Source of the DNA: Flavobacterium degerlachei
Lineage (GTDB): Bacteria > Bacteroidota > Bacteroidia > Flavobacteriales > Flavobacteriaceae
Length of the DNA: 64,000 bases
Assembly (NCBI RefSeq): GCF_900106645.1
Contig: NZ_FNMV01000007.1
Span: 150,275-214,274, forward strand
Direction of reading: 5' to 3'
Shown: piece by piece, positions 1-11,660 of the stretch
Layout: each line of letters starts with the position of its first letter
Position numbering within the stretch: position 1 is the first letter of the stretch
The notes under the pieces: model-generated
Told to the model about the DNA's origin: nothing
Databases searched by the model: none
Seen by the model: only the letters and a program-made list of their open reading frames with translations
Made by a program: the position numbers and the translations under genes

Positions 1-3000
1 ATACTATAGGCTCCACTATAGGAAATGGATCAATTACTATCACTGCAACTAAAACCCTTAATATTTTTGAAGGTATTTATTCCACTTCTGTTGGAGCTGT
101 TAATATTCAGAATAATATTATTGGTGGAATTAGTACAGCAGGTGGAAATGCCATTGGCTACCTATTTTATGGGATTTATACAGCTGGAACGGGAGCTTAT
201 ACTATTTCAAACAATTTTATTGGAAGTAACAGTATTTCAAATTCAATATCGATAGGTACGATATCAACCTCTGCGGTATGTACTTTATATAATATTTATA
301 ATTTAGCAACGGGTGCTATAACCATTAGTAGCAACACCATACAAAACGTGACTTCTAATGGTACAGGTGCATCAGTTTTAACAGGGATTCTCAATAGTGC
401 TGGTAGTGGAGATCAATTGAATATTACTGGGAATACTATTGTTGCTATTAACAATACAGGAACAGGAATCATAACAGGAATTTCAAATACTGCAGCGATT
501 GCATCTTCTGTCAGTATTACGGGTAATACTATTAGAACATCCACTCATACCGGGACTGGAACATTCAATGGGATTTTAAATGGGGCGGCAGTTGCAACGG
601 TGAACATCAGTTCTAATATAATTCGAGATATTAATAAAAACGCGGTTACTGGTGCTTTTACTGCTATATCCAGTACTGGTGCAGTGACATCAGCCTTAAA
701 TATTAATGACAACCAACTGGGAAATTCAGATGGTGGCTTAGTAACTTTTAACGCAGCTAGTGGAGGTACTTTAACAGGTATAAATACTTCAGGAGCAATT
801 GCATCATGTGATGTTTCAGTACAACGAAATGATATTAGAGGAATTATACATTCTGTTACAGCTAGCAATACCCATAATTATATCAGCAATAGCGCAGTTT
901 CAAAATCACAAAACATCAGCAGTAATACATTCACAAACTTGAATGTGAATACTACTGGTACAATTACCTTTATTACTAATAACGTCAGTTTGCTCGCTGG
1001 CGGAACACAAGATGTTAATAGTAATAGTATAGTTACTGCTTTTGCAAGATCTGCAGCAGGGGCTTTGACTCTTTTTACAAGTTCAACCACCACTTCAGCA
1101 ATTGGAAGTACTATTAACAATAATAATAATATATTTTCGAATATCACTCTTGTAGGTGCTTCAACAATAGCAGGTTGGGTAAATACGGATGCAGCATATG
1201 GAACTAAAAATATTAAAAACAATGTTTTTAGTAATTGGCAAAATGCAACTGCAACTTCTGGAGCAACTATGACTGGTATTAACGTTGCCACAATAGGTAC
1301 TGAAAATGAAATTTCAGGGAATCAAATTAATAATTTTTCTACTGGAGGGACTACTTATGGGATAACAACAGGAGTTATCGCGGCCACTGGAAATGACCGA
1401 ATCTTTTCGAATATTATTCATACTTTGGTAGTATCACCTGGTAGTACTTCAAGTGTTTTAAATGGAATTGCTATTACAGGTGGATCTTACAAACAAGTGT
1501 ATCAAAACACGATCTACAATTTACAAAGTAGTGGGGCAGGAATTACAACAGGAACAATTAGTGGGATAGCCGTTACGGGAGGTTTAAATAATCTTATTTT
1601 TCGAAATAAAATTTACAATATTTCTTCAAGCTCTACTAGTATTACAGGTACAGTTAATGGAATTATGGTTTCAGGTACTTTAGCTGATCAAGTTACAACC
1701 ATACGTAACAATAGTATTGGGGATATCAGAGTCTCCGCCGCAACTGGAACATTGGTCAATGGTATTAATGTTGTAAATACTGGTTTAAGATCAACGACCA
1801 ATGTATATTATAATACTGTTTACCTAAATGCTCCTGCATCAAGTGGTGCTGTTTTTGGCTCCTCAGGTATAAATCATACGGCCAGCGCAACAGCTACAAC
1901 GGGGACTTTAGAGCTTCGAAATAATATAATCATAAATAATTCGGCCTTTAAAGGCTCAGGATTATCGGTAGCCTTCCGAAGAAGTGCGGGAACTTTAGGG
2001 GTGTTAAATAATTACAGTACTGCATCTAATAATAATTTATTTTATGCAGGAACACCTGGTGCCAATAATCTAGTATATTATGACGGTACAGGTTCTGGAA
2101 GTTTTCAGACGCTTGTTGCTTTTAAGGCAGGAACTAATGTTGCAGGAACCATTTCGCCTAGAGAGCAGGCATCTGTAACTGAAAACACTAATTTTTTAAG
2201 TACAATTGGTGCTGATGCTTCCTATTTGCATATCAATCCAAGTATAGCTACACAAATTGAAAGTAGTGCTACTAATATTCCGGGTGTTACCGTTGACTTT
2301 GATGGTGACACACGACATGCTACTTTGCCTGATATTGGTGCTGATGAGGGGAATTTTGTTCGTGATGACAAAGTAGGACCTACTATTTCTTATACTGCAT
2401 TATCCAATAATAGTTGTGGTTTATCTCCTAGTTTATCGGTTACAATAACCGATGCAAGCGGCATTAATACTACTACTGCAAAACCAAGAATTTATTATAA
2501 GAAAGCAGGTTCTATCGATGCTATTACTGGTAACACTTCTAGTGAAAATGGTTGGAAATTTACAGAAGCAACTAATTCGACTTCACCATTTAATTTCAAC
2601 ATAAATTATGCTCTCCTTATAGGAGAGTCTGTTAGCACTGGAGATGTCATCCAGTATTTTGTAGTAGCACAAGACTTGGCAAGTACGCCAAATGTGAGTA
2701 TGAATGCTGGAGCATTTGCTACCTTGCCTATGAGTGTGGTGTTGTCTACCGCAAACCTACCAACCGTTGGTACGACTAATAGATACACTGTTCTTCAGGG
2801 TTTAAGTGGAAACGTAACCATTGGTGCAGCTGGTACCTATCCGAGCATTACTGGAGCAGGAGGACTTTTTGATGATATTAATGCCAAAGGTCTTTCAGGA
2901 AATCTTACTGCAACTATAATTGATCCAACCCTAAATGCATCTGGGGCTGTAGCGCTAAGTGCAATCAGCTATGGCTGTGGAAGTAACTATTCACTGACTA

Positions 3001-6000
3001 TCTCGCCTAAAGCAGGTTTAGCTGTTACAATGAGTGGTGATGTAGCTGGACCAATCATTAATTTAAACGGTGCCAAAAATGTTATAATTAATGGATTGAA
3101 TACGGGAGGAAGTTCGTTGACTATAAGTAATACGAATACTTCAACTTTAGCTACGACCATTCAATTAACAAATGATGCAAGTTATAATACCATTAGTAAT
3201 TGTATAATAGAGGGATCTGGAACTAATACTGCTTTGGGAACTATCTTTTTATCAACAGGAATTACTAGTGGTAATGACAATAATACTATTAGTAACAACA
3301 CAATAAAAGCAGCGGGGTCAAACCTTCCTACCAATGCTATTTATTCAGCAGGAACTTCAGTAATTGCAGATAATAGTGACAATATCGTAAGTAATAATAA
3401 TATTCAAGATTATTTTAATACAGGATTTGCTTCAAATGGTATTTTTATCGCTAGTAACGGTTCAACATGGACGATAACTGGTAATAAATTTTACCAAACA
3501 GCCACAAGAACCTCTACTGCTAGTGCAATACATAGGGCAATAAATATTGTGACCGCTTCTGGCTCTAGCTATACTATATCAAACAATAGCATTGGTTATG
3601 CAAATGCTAATTCAACTGGAACTACAACTTATAATGGTTCTTTTGCAAATTTATATCGAGGGATTGAAATAACTACCAGTATTTTAGGTGGCACATCAGT
3701 TATTGATGGAAATACAATAGCAGGGATTAACTTTTCAACTACAAGTGGTTCAACTACACTTCCAGGGATATTTTCCGGGATTTCAGTATTGGGGGGTAAT
3801 GTGAAAATAGGAAGTATCACAGGGAATACTATTGGAGCCTCTACAGGAACTGGTTCTATTAGTATTTCATCTAGTACTTCTCTAGGTGTGATAACAGGTA
3901 TTTCTTCATCGACAATAGGAACTGTTGTTATTGCAAAAAATAAAATAGGATCAATCAATGCGGTAAGCAGTGGGAATATAGGATATACTTTCTCAGGAAT
4001 CTATTCAGCGGGTACTTTTGGAAATTATACTATTTCTGAAAATAGTATTGGAAGCACTACCGAAGTAAATTCCATTTCTATAGGGGCTGGATCAACGAGT
4101 GCTGTATCTACTTTGTATGGTGTCATTAATCTTGCTACAGGAGCCATGGAAATAACCAATAATACGGTACAAAATATAACAACAAACGGTACGGGGGCAT
4201 CTGTTTTAACAGGAATTCTTAATAGTGCGGCTAGCGGTTCTGTTTTAAATATTACAGGGAATAATGTAATTGCCATTAGTAATACAGGAACTGGAATCGT
4301 AACGGGTATTTCGAATACTTTAGCAACGGTAGCTGTAGCCAATATCAACAACAATACAGTAAGGTCATCTTCATTGGTGGGCGCAGGAGCATTTATAGGG
4401 ATTTTGAATGGCTCTGCTGTGCCAACGGTGAACATCAATAGTAATATTATAAGAAATATAAGTAGAACTACAGCAACTGGAAATGTAACGGGAATTTCAA
4501 GTGCAGGAGTTTTAAGTGTTGCCCTCAATATTAACAATAATCAATTAGGAAATACGGATGGAGGTTTTATAACTTATGACATTCCATCATCAGGTTCCTT
4601 AGTTGGAATTAGCGTTTCAGGGGGTTCTATCTTGTCTGCCCAATCCATTCAAAATAATGATATTAGAGGAATTGTGCATTCTGCGCTAAGTACAAGTGCG
4701 CATACCTATATTATCAATGCATCTGCATCCAAGTCACAGAATATAAGTGGTAATAAATTCACGAACTTGAATGTCAATACAACGGGTGCCATTACATTAA
4801 TCTCTAACAATGTGAGTCTGCCCAATGGAGGTGCACAGAATGTTAATAATAATAATATAGTTTCCGGATTTACTAGATCAAGTACGGCAGGTTCTGGAGC
4901 ACTTAATCTTTTTACAAGTACAACAGCTGTATCTGCAGCTGGTAGCACTATCAACAACAATAATAATAACTTTTCGAATATTACAGTAAGTGGAGCGGCA
5001 ACTATTACTGGATGGGTGAATACGGATGCAGGATACGGAACTAAAAATATTAAAAACAATACCTTCAGTACTTGGCAAAATACAACTGCAACTTCGGCAG
5101 CATCTATGACTGGTATTTCTGTGAATACACTGGGTACTGGAAATGAAATTTCTGGAAATCAGATCAATACTTTTAGCGCAGGTGGAAATATATATGGTAT
5201 TCTAACTGCTGCTGGAAACGACAGAATTTTTTCAAATACAATTCATTCACTAGTGTCTTCTGCTGCGATAACAACAACCGTTGTAAATGGAATTGCTATT
5301 TCGACAACAGGAACTTCTAAACAAGTGTATCAAAATACTATATATAACATTCAGTCAAATGGAGGATTTACCACGGGTAGCGTCAGTGGAATAGCTGTAA
5401 CTGGAGGTTTGAATAATCTTATTTTCAGAAATAAAATATACAATATATCATCCGCTAACTCTGCAATTACCGGTACTGTAAACGGAATTATGGTTTCTAG
5501 TACCGTTGTAGATCAAACCACTACTATCCACAATAATATTATTGGTGATATCAAAGCTACAGCGGGAAGTGGAGTCAATCTGGTAAACGGTATTAATGTT
5601 ATGAATACTGGATTAAGAGCAACTACCAATGTGTATTTTAATACTATTTACTTGAATGCAACGGCTTCAAGTGGAACTAACTTTGGTTCTTCGGGAGTAA
5701 ATCATACCGCCAGTGCAACAGCTACTACCGGAGTCTTGGATTTGAGAAACAACATCATTATTAATCAATCCGAACGTAAAGGTACAGGTGTGACAGTTGG
5801 TTTGCGTAGAAGTAGTTCAGCATTGAATAATTTTGCAACCACATCTAATAATAATTTATTTCATGCAGGAGCAGCTTCACCAACAAATTTAATTTATTCT
5901 GATGGTACCAATCTAATTCAAACTTTTGAAGATTATCAATCATTAGCAAGTCCAAGAGAAAGCAATTCAGTTTATGCAGATTTAATTGGTATTTCAAAAT

Positions 6001-9000
6001 TCATCAATAGCAGTGATCCTTCTTTAGCTTCATATCTTCATTTTGTTGACGGTATAGAAACTGTGGCTGAGAGTGGTGGGACTAATATCGAAGGTATCGA
6101 TGTTGATTTTGATGGTGAGATGCGTAATGGAGAAACACCAGATATAGGTGCTGATGAATTTGAAGGAATTCCTGCCTCTGCTTTGGCTGGAACTTACAAT
6201 GTGGGACTTGGTAAGCGATTTACTTCTCTAACCAATGCAGGCGGATTATTTGCTACCATCAATAGTTTGGGATTAAAAGGAAATATGATAGTCAATATAA
6301 CCTCAGATTTAGCAGAGGATGGTAGTCGTTCTTTAAACCAATGGAAAGAAGAAGGGGTAGGTAATTATACATTAACGATTCAATCCATTTCAGTAGCTCA
6401 AAAAGTTATTAGTGGAAATGTTGATACGGGGTTAATTCGTTTTACTGGTGCCGATAAAGTTAAAATTGATGGGAAATTTGGAACAAATAATAATAGTCTG
6501 ACCTTTAGAAATAATAGTGCAGCTACAAGTACTTCAACATTTTTATTTATTAATGATGCCACTAACAACCAAATTCTCAATTGTAATATTGAAGGGATGG
6601 GTACCGGAATTAATACAGGTACAATACATTTCTCTACAGGAGCATCAGCAGGAACTGGTAATGACCTTAATATAATTTCAAATAACAATATAACACCAGT
6701 TTCTAATAATTTACCAACAAATGCAATTTATTCATCTGGTACTTCAATTGCTATTAATAATAGTGAAGTTACAATATCCAATAATAATATCAGGGGGTAT
6801 TTTAATTCTGAGACTTCATCAAATGGTATTTTCCTAGCAGCTAATAGTTCAGATTGGAGTATTACTGCTAATAAATTATATCAAACAGCTACACGAACAT
6901 CCACTGTGGCAAGTAATATCAGAGCCATAAATATTGTTACTCCATATGGAGTTAATTATACAATTAACAATAATAGTATTGGTTTTGCAAATACCTCTTC
7001 GACAGATAACACAACGTATAATGGGGACGTAGCTTCCACATTTAGAGCAATTGAATTGAATGTAGGTGTAAATGAAGTAACTAATATTCAGGGTAATAGT
7101 ATTGGAGGGATCAATTTTAGTACTTCAGCATCAAGTTCATTACCAGGATTTTTCACGGGGATATCTGTATTGGGTGGTCGTGTTAATATTGGAACAACTG
7201 CAGGAAATACTATTGGAAGTACCATAGGAAATTCGTCTATCATTTTATCGTCTTCAACGACGGCGGGAGTTATTACTGGAATTTATTCGACTTCAATTAG
7301 TGATGTTGATATTAGAAATAATAACATTGGTGGTATCATTACTTTAGGCGATGACAGCATTGGATATACATTCAATGGAATTTATACAGTTGGTGTAGCA
7401 GGAAATTATAGTATTATTTCCAACACCATTGGAAGTAGTACTACAGCAAACTCGATTAATATTGGAGGTGTTTCTACAACAGCAATTTGCACATTCAATG
7501 GAATTAATAATAGCGCTACTGGAACCATTTCTATCAACAGTAATACCATTCAAAACACAACCGTTAATGGAACAGCCGCTTCTGTTTATTATGGAATTCT
7601 AAATACAGCAGCAAGTGGGACTTTGAGTATTAATAGTAACAGTATTGTTTCTGGTACAAATACAGGTACTGGGACGGCTTCGACTAGTGTCTTTACAGCC
7701 ATATTGAATACTGCAGCATGTGAATTTGCAGCTATTAAATCGAATATTATAAGAAACCATAAGAGAACCGACTCTGGAATATTTACAGGAATTTCTTCTA
7801 CTGGTGCTATTTTTGGTTCATTAGCAATAGAGGATAATCAATTAGGTAACAATAGTGGTGGACTGATAAGTTATACAGGTACAAATAGTAGAAATCTTAT
7901 AGGTATTAATGTGAGCAGTGCAACTGGTATCGCCGCTTTATCAATCAAAAATAATGACATTCGAGGGATCAATTATCAAACTACTTCCTCTGGAGCAAAT
8001 ACTTATATTATTAATGCTGCTGCTACTAACCAACAAACTATTAGCAATAATACTTTTACAGATTTAAATATTAATTCAACGGGGAATATCATCTTTATTT
8101 CTAATAATGTTTTGATACCTGAGAATGGAACACAATTGATTCAAAACAATCGTTTGGCAACAGCTACAGCAGCAAGTACTTTTTTCAGTAAATCGGCAGG
8201 TGGAGGAACTGTAACATTATTTACCAGCACCACTACAGCAACGGCCGCAGCGGGAGTAACCATTACCCATAGTGGAAATAACTTTTCGAGACTAAATGTT
8301 TTGGACGCTACCGCCATTGCAGGTTGGGTTCAAACCGATGCAGGAGTAGGTTCGCCAACATTGACAATAGAAAATAATGTTTTTGAAAACTGGATAGGTG
8401 GTACGTCTGCAATAACCGCAATAAACGTAAATACAACGAGTAATACCAATGCAACAAAAAATAATAGTATCAAAAGTATTAGTAGCAATGGAACTATTAC
8501 AGCCATTACAACGGGCCTAGGGAATGATAATATTTTTTCTAATACTATTGATAACTTGACCTCCTCTGGTGGTACCAGTAATACTATAGTTTCAGGAATT
8601 AATATTAGTTCTGGCGCTACCCAAAATATTTATAGTAATAAAATAACCAATCTTACTGGAAACGATTTGACTTCGGGCTCAGTAAGAGGAATTCTGATTT
8701 CTGGAGGTACCTTAATAAATGTATATCAAAATACTCTCTCGAAAATTACAGCTAACGCAAATACGAGTGGTACCATTAACGGTATTTGGATTTCAGGGGG
8801 CTCGTCTATCAATGTTTTTCGCAATAAAATTTATGATATTTCTTCTACGAGTTCAGTGATGTCAACCGGGACTGTTCAGGGAATTCAAGTATCGGGCTCA
8901 TCTGCAAATTTAAATGCAACAATTAGTAATAATATCATTGGTGACATCAGAACAGCCAATGCAAATATTGCAAATCCTCTGAGGGGAATAAGTTTGATTT

Positions 9001-11660
9001 CTACTGGAGCTAATTCTAACATAAATTTATATTACAATACTATTTACCTTAATGGAACTTCTACTGGAACAGATTTTGGATCGTCAGCTATTTATCATTC
9101 TTCAAGTGCAGCAGCATCTATTGCAAATCTTGACATGAGAAATAATATTATTTTAAACAATTCAGTAGCTCTAGGTTCTGGTAAAACAGTTGCCTACTAT
9201 AGATCTTCAACAGATTTAAGTAACTATTCAACTAATTCGAACAATAACTTGTTTTTTGGAGGAACAGCCTCAGCAAACAACTTAATTTTCTTTGATGGTA
9301 TTAACCAAGAGGAAACTTTAGCTGGATTTAAAGTAAGAATGATTAACAAGGATCAGCTTTCAGTAACTGAAGACATGATAGCCAATTTAAAGTTTTTAAG
9401 CATTAACGGGTCAGATGATACTTATTTACAAATGAACCCTCTTAAAGCTACTTTTGCCGAAAGTGGAGGTGCAAACATAAGTGGATTTACAATTGACTTT
9501 AAAGGCAGTATTCGTCAAGGAAACCCAGCTTATGTAGGTACAGGAAATAAACCTGATATTGGAGCTGATGAGTTCGAAGGAAAATTTGTAAATGTATGGA
9601 AAGGATCAATAAGTCAAAATTGGGCTACAGTTGGTAATTGGACTAGGAATTTAATACCTGTAACAGACGAATCTATTGTTTTTGATGAGATACCATTAAA
9701 TGATTTAATACTAGATGAGGATAAGTCAGTATTGAATATTACTAACTCACAATCAACTTATGGTATTGTTCTTAATGGTAAAAAACTAACTTTAAAGGGA
9801 GGGTTGTTTTTCTCTGCTGGGGGTACAATAGACGCTTCAGCCCCAAATTCTACGATGCAGTTTTCGGGCTCGGCTGTTCAATCAATAAATACAGCCGTAT
9901 TTAAAAATGATGCAGTTTATAATCTGAATATTAATAATTTGAATAATGTAGTTCTTAACGGAAACCTAAGGTTGTTAAACAATTTAACGTTGACTTCTGG
10001 AAAGTTAGATGCATTCACCAATTCGCCTCAAATAACATATGCTGGAAACGCAGTGCAAACCATAGCAATTAATCAATTTCTAGGAGAAAAAGTATACAAC
10101 CTCATTGTAGACAATGCTTCAGGAGTTCTACTTAATACTAATTTTGCTGTAACCAATTCATTGGTAATTAATAATGGAAAAAAGTTGTCTGTATCTTCGT
10201 TGTATCAACTTACTGCAATGGGAACGATTAGCAACAATGCTGGAACAGCAGGTCTTATATTGAAATCAGATGCAAGCGGAACGGCTTCTTTATTGCATAA
10301 TTCGAATGATGTTCCAGCGACAGTACAGCGTTATATAAGTGGTCCTGTCGAGGGCTGGCATTTTCTTTCTTCGCCAGTATCTAATCAAGCCATTAGTGGT
10401 TCGTGGTTACCTGTAGGTAGTTATGGAACGGGAAATGTACTTACAGGAACAGGATATGATTTATATTTATGGGATGAACCATCGTACAGTTTTAAGTACA
10501 AACAAGATGCTAGTCCGATAGGGTGGAACTCGGTACATCCAGGAAGTAACTTTTCTGTAGGACGTGGCTATCTTTATTCAGTCCAAGCATTAAATCCTAC
10601 CAAAGAATTTCAAGGAAATTTGAATAATGGCATTATAAATTATCCAATTACGATAACCACACCTCCTACACCAGTTGATCCGATTTTAGATAATCTTAAA
10701 GGGTTTAGTCTTGTAGGTAATCCGTATCCTTCTTCAGTCGATTGGCAAGCAGCTTCAGGCTGGGATCGATCTAAATTAGAAGTGAGTGCTGCAGGTGGTA
10801 ATGATATGTGGGTATGGAATCCTACAGCGAATAACTATGGAGTTATTAATTCCGCATCAGGACTGGGAACCAATTCCATTAGTAGGTATTTAGCGCCTAT
10901 GCAAGGTTATTTTGTAAAAGCCGCAACTGCAGGTAACTTAGGATTTGATAATACCGTCCGTGTTCATACAGGGGCTGGAAACTGGTTTAAAAATTCAGGA
11001 GTCAAAAAAGGAGTGATTCGTATCGCTGTACAATCAGAGGATGGTAGTGGTGCTGATGAAGCACTAATCCAGTTTGGATATTCTGACAGTAAGCAAGGGG
11101 CATCAAAACTTTTCAGCCATGTAGTTACCGCTCCTAGCTTGTATATGAGCTCAAACCGTAAAGATTACTCAGTACGATATATGACTGATACAGCCGACAA
11201 CAACTCAGTTCCGGTAGAATTTAAAGCGGGAAAAAATGGGTTTTATAATCTTGCATTCAGTTATGATTCAAAAGAATTCGATTTTGTACAATTAGAAGAT
11301 CGTCTGTTGAAAACGTATACTTCTGTAAATCCAACAAGTTCGTATAGTTTTACAGCTACCATAAAAGATAGTGCGAATCGTTTCGTTCTTCATTTTAGCG
11401 AAGTTGAAACTTCAACTGAAAATGAATTAGCAGCATTCGTTTACATGAGTGGAGGTCAAATGGCGATAGACTTAAAAGCGGTGGATGTTCAGACTGAAGT
11501 TAGTGTTTTTGATATTACTGGTAAGCTACTATTACAAAAAGAATTGGAGGGTGCTGCTGTTCATAAGTTAGACTTAAATATAGCGACACAAGTGTTAGTG
11601 GTTCGTCTAAAAAATGAAAAAGGTGGATTGAAAACTAAAGTAATTTATAATCATTTATAA
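1..11660 (+). CDS. Giant secreted beta-helix protein, T9SS type A signal (5' truncated)
   Basis: The reading frame is open through the left edge, so the true start lies outside the window; the GTG at 348 is internal, because upstream codons continue the same repeat pattern. About 3885 residues are visible. The protein is dominated by short Asn/Ile/Gly-rich repeats of the N-N-x-I type that predict a right-handed parallel beta-helix. Three long homologous modules each end in a DIGADE motif (near 2332, 6141 and 9555), typical of choice-of-anchor Q-type proteins. A non-repeat Ig-like insert lies at about 2352-2790. After 9580 come a second beta-rich region, a segment beginning near VQRYISG (about 10320), and a final domain of about 80 residues (11410-11657) resembling the Por secretion/T9SS type A sorting domain. 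Probably exported by T9SS to the cell surface or medium as an adhesin or polymer-binding protein. The ligand is unknown. Confidence 0.88.
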   Translation, partial: TIGSTIGNGSITITATKTLNIFEGIYSTSVGAVNIQNNIIGGISTAGGNAIGYLFYGIYTAGTGAYTISNNFIGSNSISNSISIGTISTSAVCTLYNIYNLATGAITISSNTIQNVTSNGTGASVLTGILNSAGSGDQLNITGNTIVAINNTGTGIITGISNTAAIASSVSITGNTIRTSTHTGTGTFNGILNGAAVATVNISSNIIRDINKNAVTGAFTAISSTGAVTSALNINDNQLGNSDGGLVTFNAASGGTLTGINTSGAIASCDVSVQRNDIRGIIHSVTASNTHNYISNSAVSKSQNISSNTFTNLNVNTTGTITFITNNVSLLAGGTQDVNSNSIVTAFARSAAGALTLFTSSTTTSAIGSTINNNNNIFSNITLVGASTIAGWVNTDAAYGTKNIKNNVFSNWQNATATSGATMTGINVATIGTENEISGNQINNFSTGGTTYGITTGVIAATGNDRIFSNIIHTLVVSPGSTSSVLNGIAITGGSYKQVYQNTIYNLQSSGAGITTGTISGIAVTGGLNNLIFRNKIYNISSSSTSITGTVNGIMVSGTLADQVTTIRNNSIGDIRVSAATGTLVNGINVVNTGLRSTTNVYYNTVYLNAPASSGAVFGSSGINHTASATATTGTLELRNNIIINNSAFKGSGLSVAFRRSAGTLGVLNNYSTASNNNLFYAGTPGANNLVYYDGTGSGSFQTLVAFKAGTNVAGTISPREQASVTENTNFLSTIGADASYLHINPSIATQIESSATNIPGVTVDFDGDTRHATLPDIGADEGNFVRDDKVGPTISYTALSNNSCGLSPSLSVTITDASGINTTTAKPRIYYKKAGSIDAITGNTSSENGWKFTEATNSTSPFNFNINYALLIGESVSTGDVIQYFVVAQDLASTPNVSMNAGAFATLPMSVVLSTANLPTVGTTNRYTVLQGLSGNVTIGAAGTYPSITGAGGLFDDINAKGLSGNLTATIIDPTLNASGAVALSAISYGCGSNYSLTISPKAGLAVTMSGDVAGPIINLNGAKNVIINGLNTGGSSLTISNTNTSTLATTIQLTNDASYNTISNCIIEGSGTNTALGTIFLSTGITSGNDNNTISNNTIKAAGSNLPTNAIYSAGTSVIADNSDNIVSNNNIQDYFNTGFASNGIFIASNGSTWTITGNKFYQTATRTSTASAIHRAINIVTASGSSYTISNNSIGYANANSTGTTTYNGSFANLYRGIEITTSILGGTSVIDGNTIAGINFSTTSGSTTLPGIFSGISVLGGNVKIGSITGNTIGASTGTGSISISSSTSLGVITGISSSTIGTVVIAKNKIGSINAVSSGNIGYTFSGIYSAGTFGNYTISENSIGSTTEVNSISIGAGSTSAVSTLYGVINLATGAMEITNNTVQNITTNGTGASVLTGILNSAASGSVLNITGNNVIAISNTGTGIVTGISNTLATVAVANINNNTVRSSSLVGAGAFIGILNGSAVPTVNINSNIIRNISRTTATGNVTGISSAGVLSVALNINNNQLGNTDGGFITYDIPSSGSLVGISVSGGSILSAQSIQNNDIRGIVHSALSTSAHTYIINASASKSQNISGNKFTNLNVNTTGAITLISNNVSLPNGGAQNVNNNNIVSGFTRSSTAGSGALNLFTSTTAVSAAGSTINNNNNNFSNITVSGAATITGWVNTDAGYGTKNIKNNTFSTWQNTTATSAASMTGISVNTLGTGNEISGNQINTFSAGGNIYGILTAAGNDRIFSNTIHSLVSSAAITTTVVNGIAISTTGTSKQVYQNTIYNIQSNGGFTTGSVSGIAVTGGLNNLIFRNKIYNISSANSAITGTVNGIMVSSTVVDQTTTIHNNIIGDIKATAGSGVNLVNGINVMNTGLRATTNVYFNTIYLNATASSGTNFGSSGVNHTASATATTGVLDLRNNIIINQSERKGTGVTVGLRRSSSALNNFATTSNNNLFHAGAASPTNLIYSDGTNLIQTFEDYQSLASPRESNSVYADLIGISKFINSSDPSLASYLHFVDGIETVAESGGTNIEGIDVDFDGEMRNGETPDIGADEFEGIPASALAGTYNVGLGKRFTSLTNAGGLFATINSLGLKGNMIVNITSDLAEDGSRSLNQWKEEGVGNYTLTIQSISVAQKVISGNVDTGLIRFTGADKVKIDGKFGTNNNSLTFRNNSAATSTSTFLFINDATNNQILNCNIEGMGTGINTGTIHFSTGASAGTGNDLNIISNNNITPVSNNLPTNAIYSSGTSIAINNSEVTISNNNIRGYFNSETSSNGIFLAANSSDWSITANKLYQTATRTSTVASNIRAINIVTPYGVNYTINNNSIGFANTSSTDNTTYNGDVASTFRAIELNVGVNEVTNIQGNSIGGINFSTSASSSLPGFFTGISVLGGRVNIGTTAGNTIGSTIGNSSIILSSSTTAGVITGIYSTSISDVDIRNNNIGGIITLGDDSIGYTFNGIYTVGVAGNYSIISNTIGSSTTANSINIGGVSTTAICTFNGINNSATGTISINSNTIQNTTVNGTAASVYYGILNTAASGTLSINSNSIVSGTNTGTGTASTSVFTAILNTAACEFAAIKSNIIRNHKRTDSGIFTGISSTGAIFGSLAIEDNQLGNNSGGLISYTGTNSRNLIGINVSSATGIAALSIKNNDIRGINYQTTSSGANTYIINAAATNQQTISNNTFTDLNINSTGNIIFISNNVLIPENGTQLIQNNRLATATAASTFFSKSAGGGTVTLFTSTTTATAAAGVTITHSGNNFSRLNVLDATAIAGWVQTDAGVGSPTLTIENNVFENWIGGTSAITAINVNTTSNTNATKNNSIKSISSNGTITAITTGLGNDNIFSNTIDNLTSSGGTSNTIVSGINISSGATQNIYSNKITNLTGNDLTSGSVRGILISGGTLINVYQNTLSKITANANTSGTINGIWISGGSSINVFRNKIYDISSTSSVMSTGTVQGIQVSGSSANLNATISNNIIGDIRTANANIANPLRGISLISTGANSNINLYYNTIYLNGTSTGTDFGSSAIYHSSSAAASIANLDMRNNIILNNSVALGSGKTVAYYRSSTDLSNYSTNSNNNLFFGGTASANNLIFFDGINQEETLAGFKVRMINKDQLSVTEDMIANLKFLSINGSDDTYLQMNPLKATFAESGGANISGFTIDFKGSIRQGNPAYVGTGNKPDIGADEFEGKFVNVWKGSISQNWATVGNWTRNLIPVTDESIVFDEIPLNDLILDEDKSVLNITNSQSTYGIVLNGKKLTLKGGLFFSAGGTIDASAPNSTMQFSGSAVQSINTAVFKNDAVYNLNINNLNNVVLNGNLRLLNNLTLTSGKLDAFTNSPQITYAGNAVQTIAINQFLGEKVYNLIVDNASGVLLNTNFAVTNSLVINNGKKLSVSSLYQLTAMGTISNNAGTAGLILKSDASGTASLLHNSNDVPATVQRYISGPVEGWHFLSSPVSNQAISGSWLPVGSYGTGNVLTGTGYDLYLWDEPSYSFKYKQDASPIGWNSVHPGSNFSVGRGYLYSVQALNPTKEFQGNLNNGIINYPITITTPPTPVDPILDNLKGFSLVGNPYPSSVDWQAASGWDRSKLEVSAAGGNDMWVWNPTANNYGVINSASGLGTNSISRYLAPMQGYFVKAATAGNLGFDNTVRVHTGAGNWFKNSGVKKGVIRIAVQSEDGSGADEALIQFGYSDSKQGASKLFSHVVTAPSLYMSSNRKDYSVRYMTDTADNNSVPVEFKAGKNGFYNLAFSYDSKEFDFVQLEDRLLKTYTSVNPTSSYSFTATIKDSANRFVLHFSEVETSTENELAAFVYMSGGQMAIDLKAVDVQTEVSVFDITGKLLLQKELEGAAVHKLDLNIATQVLVVRLKNEKGGLKTKVIYNHL
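2791..9580 (+). repeat. Two complete long homologous modules of the giant protein
   Basis: Module B (about 2791-6165) and module C (about 6175-9580) both open with a GGLF-(D/A)-(D/T)-I-N segment and close with PDIGADE. A third copy, module A, occupies 1 to about 2350 and is incomplete on the left. Equivalent landmarks recur in order: NKIYNISS near 1611, 5434 and 8825, and a GSSG/GSSA segment followed by an RNNII stretch near 1857, 5685 and 9078. A and B look closer to each other than either is to C. Boundaries were judged by eye from the translated sequence and are approximate. Confidence 0.75.

Noticed and set aside
348..350. GTG at 348 as the start of the giant gene
   Set aside because: The same frame is open to the left edge and continues the repeat pattern, so the gene starts upstream of the window.
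545..7553. Several minus-strand frames of 60-170 codons inside the giant beta-helix gene
   Set aside because: They are antisense shadows of a repetitive Asn/Thr/Ile-rich gene, with valine/leucine-rich translations and no domain features.
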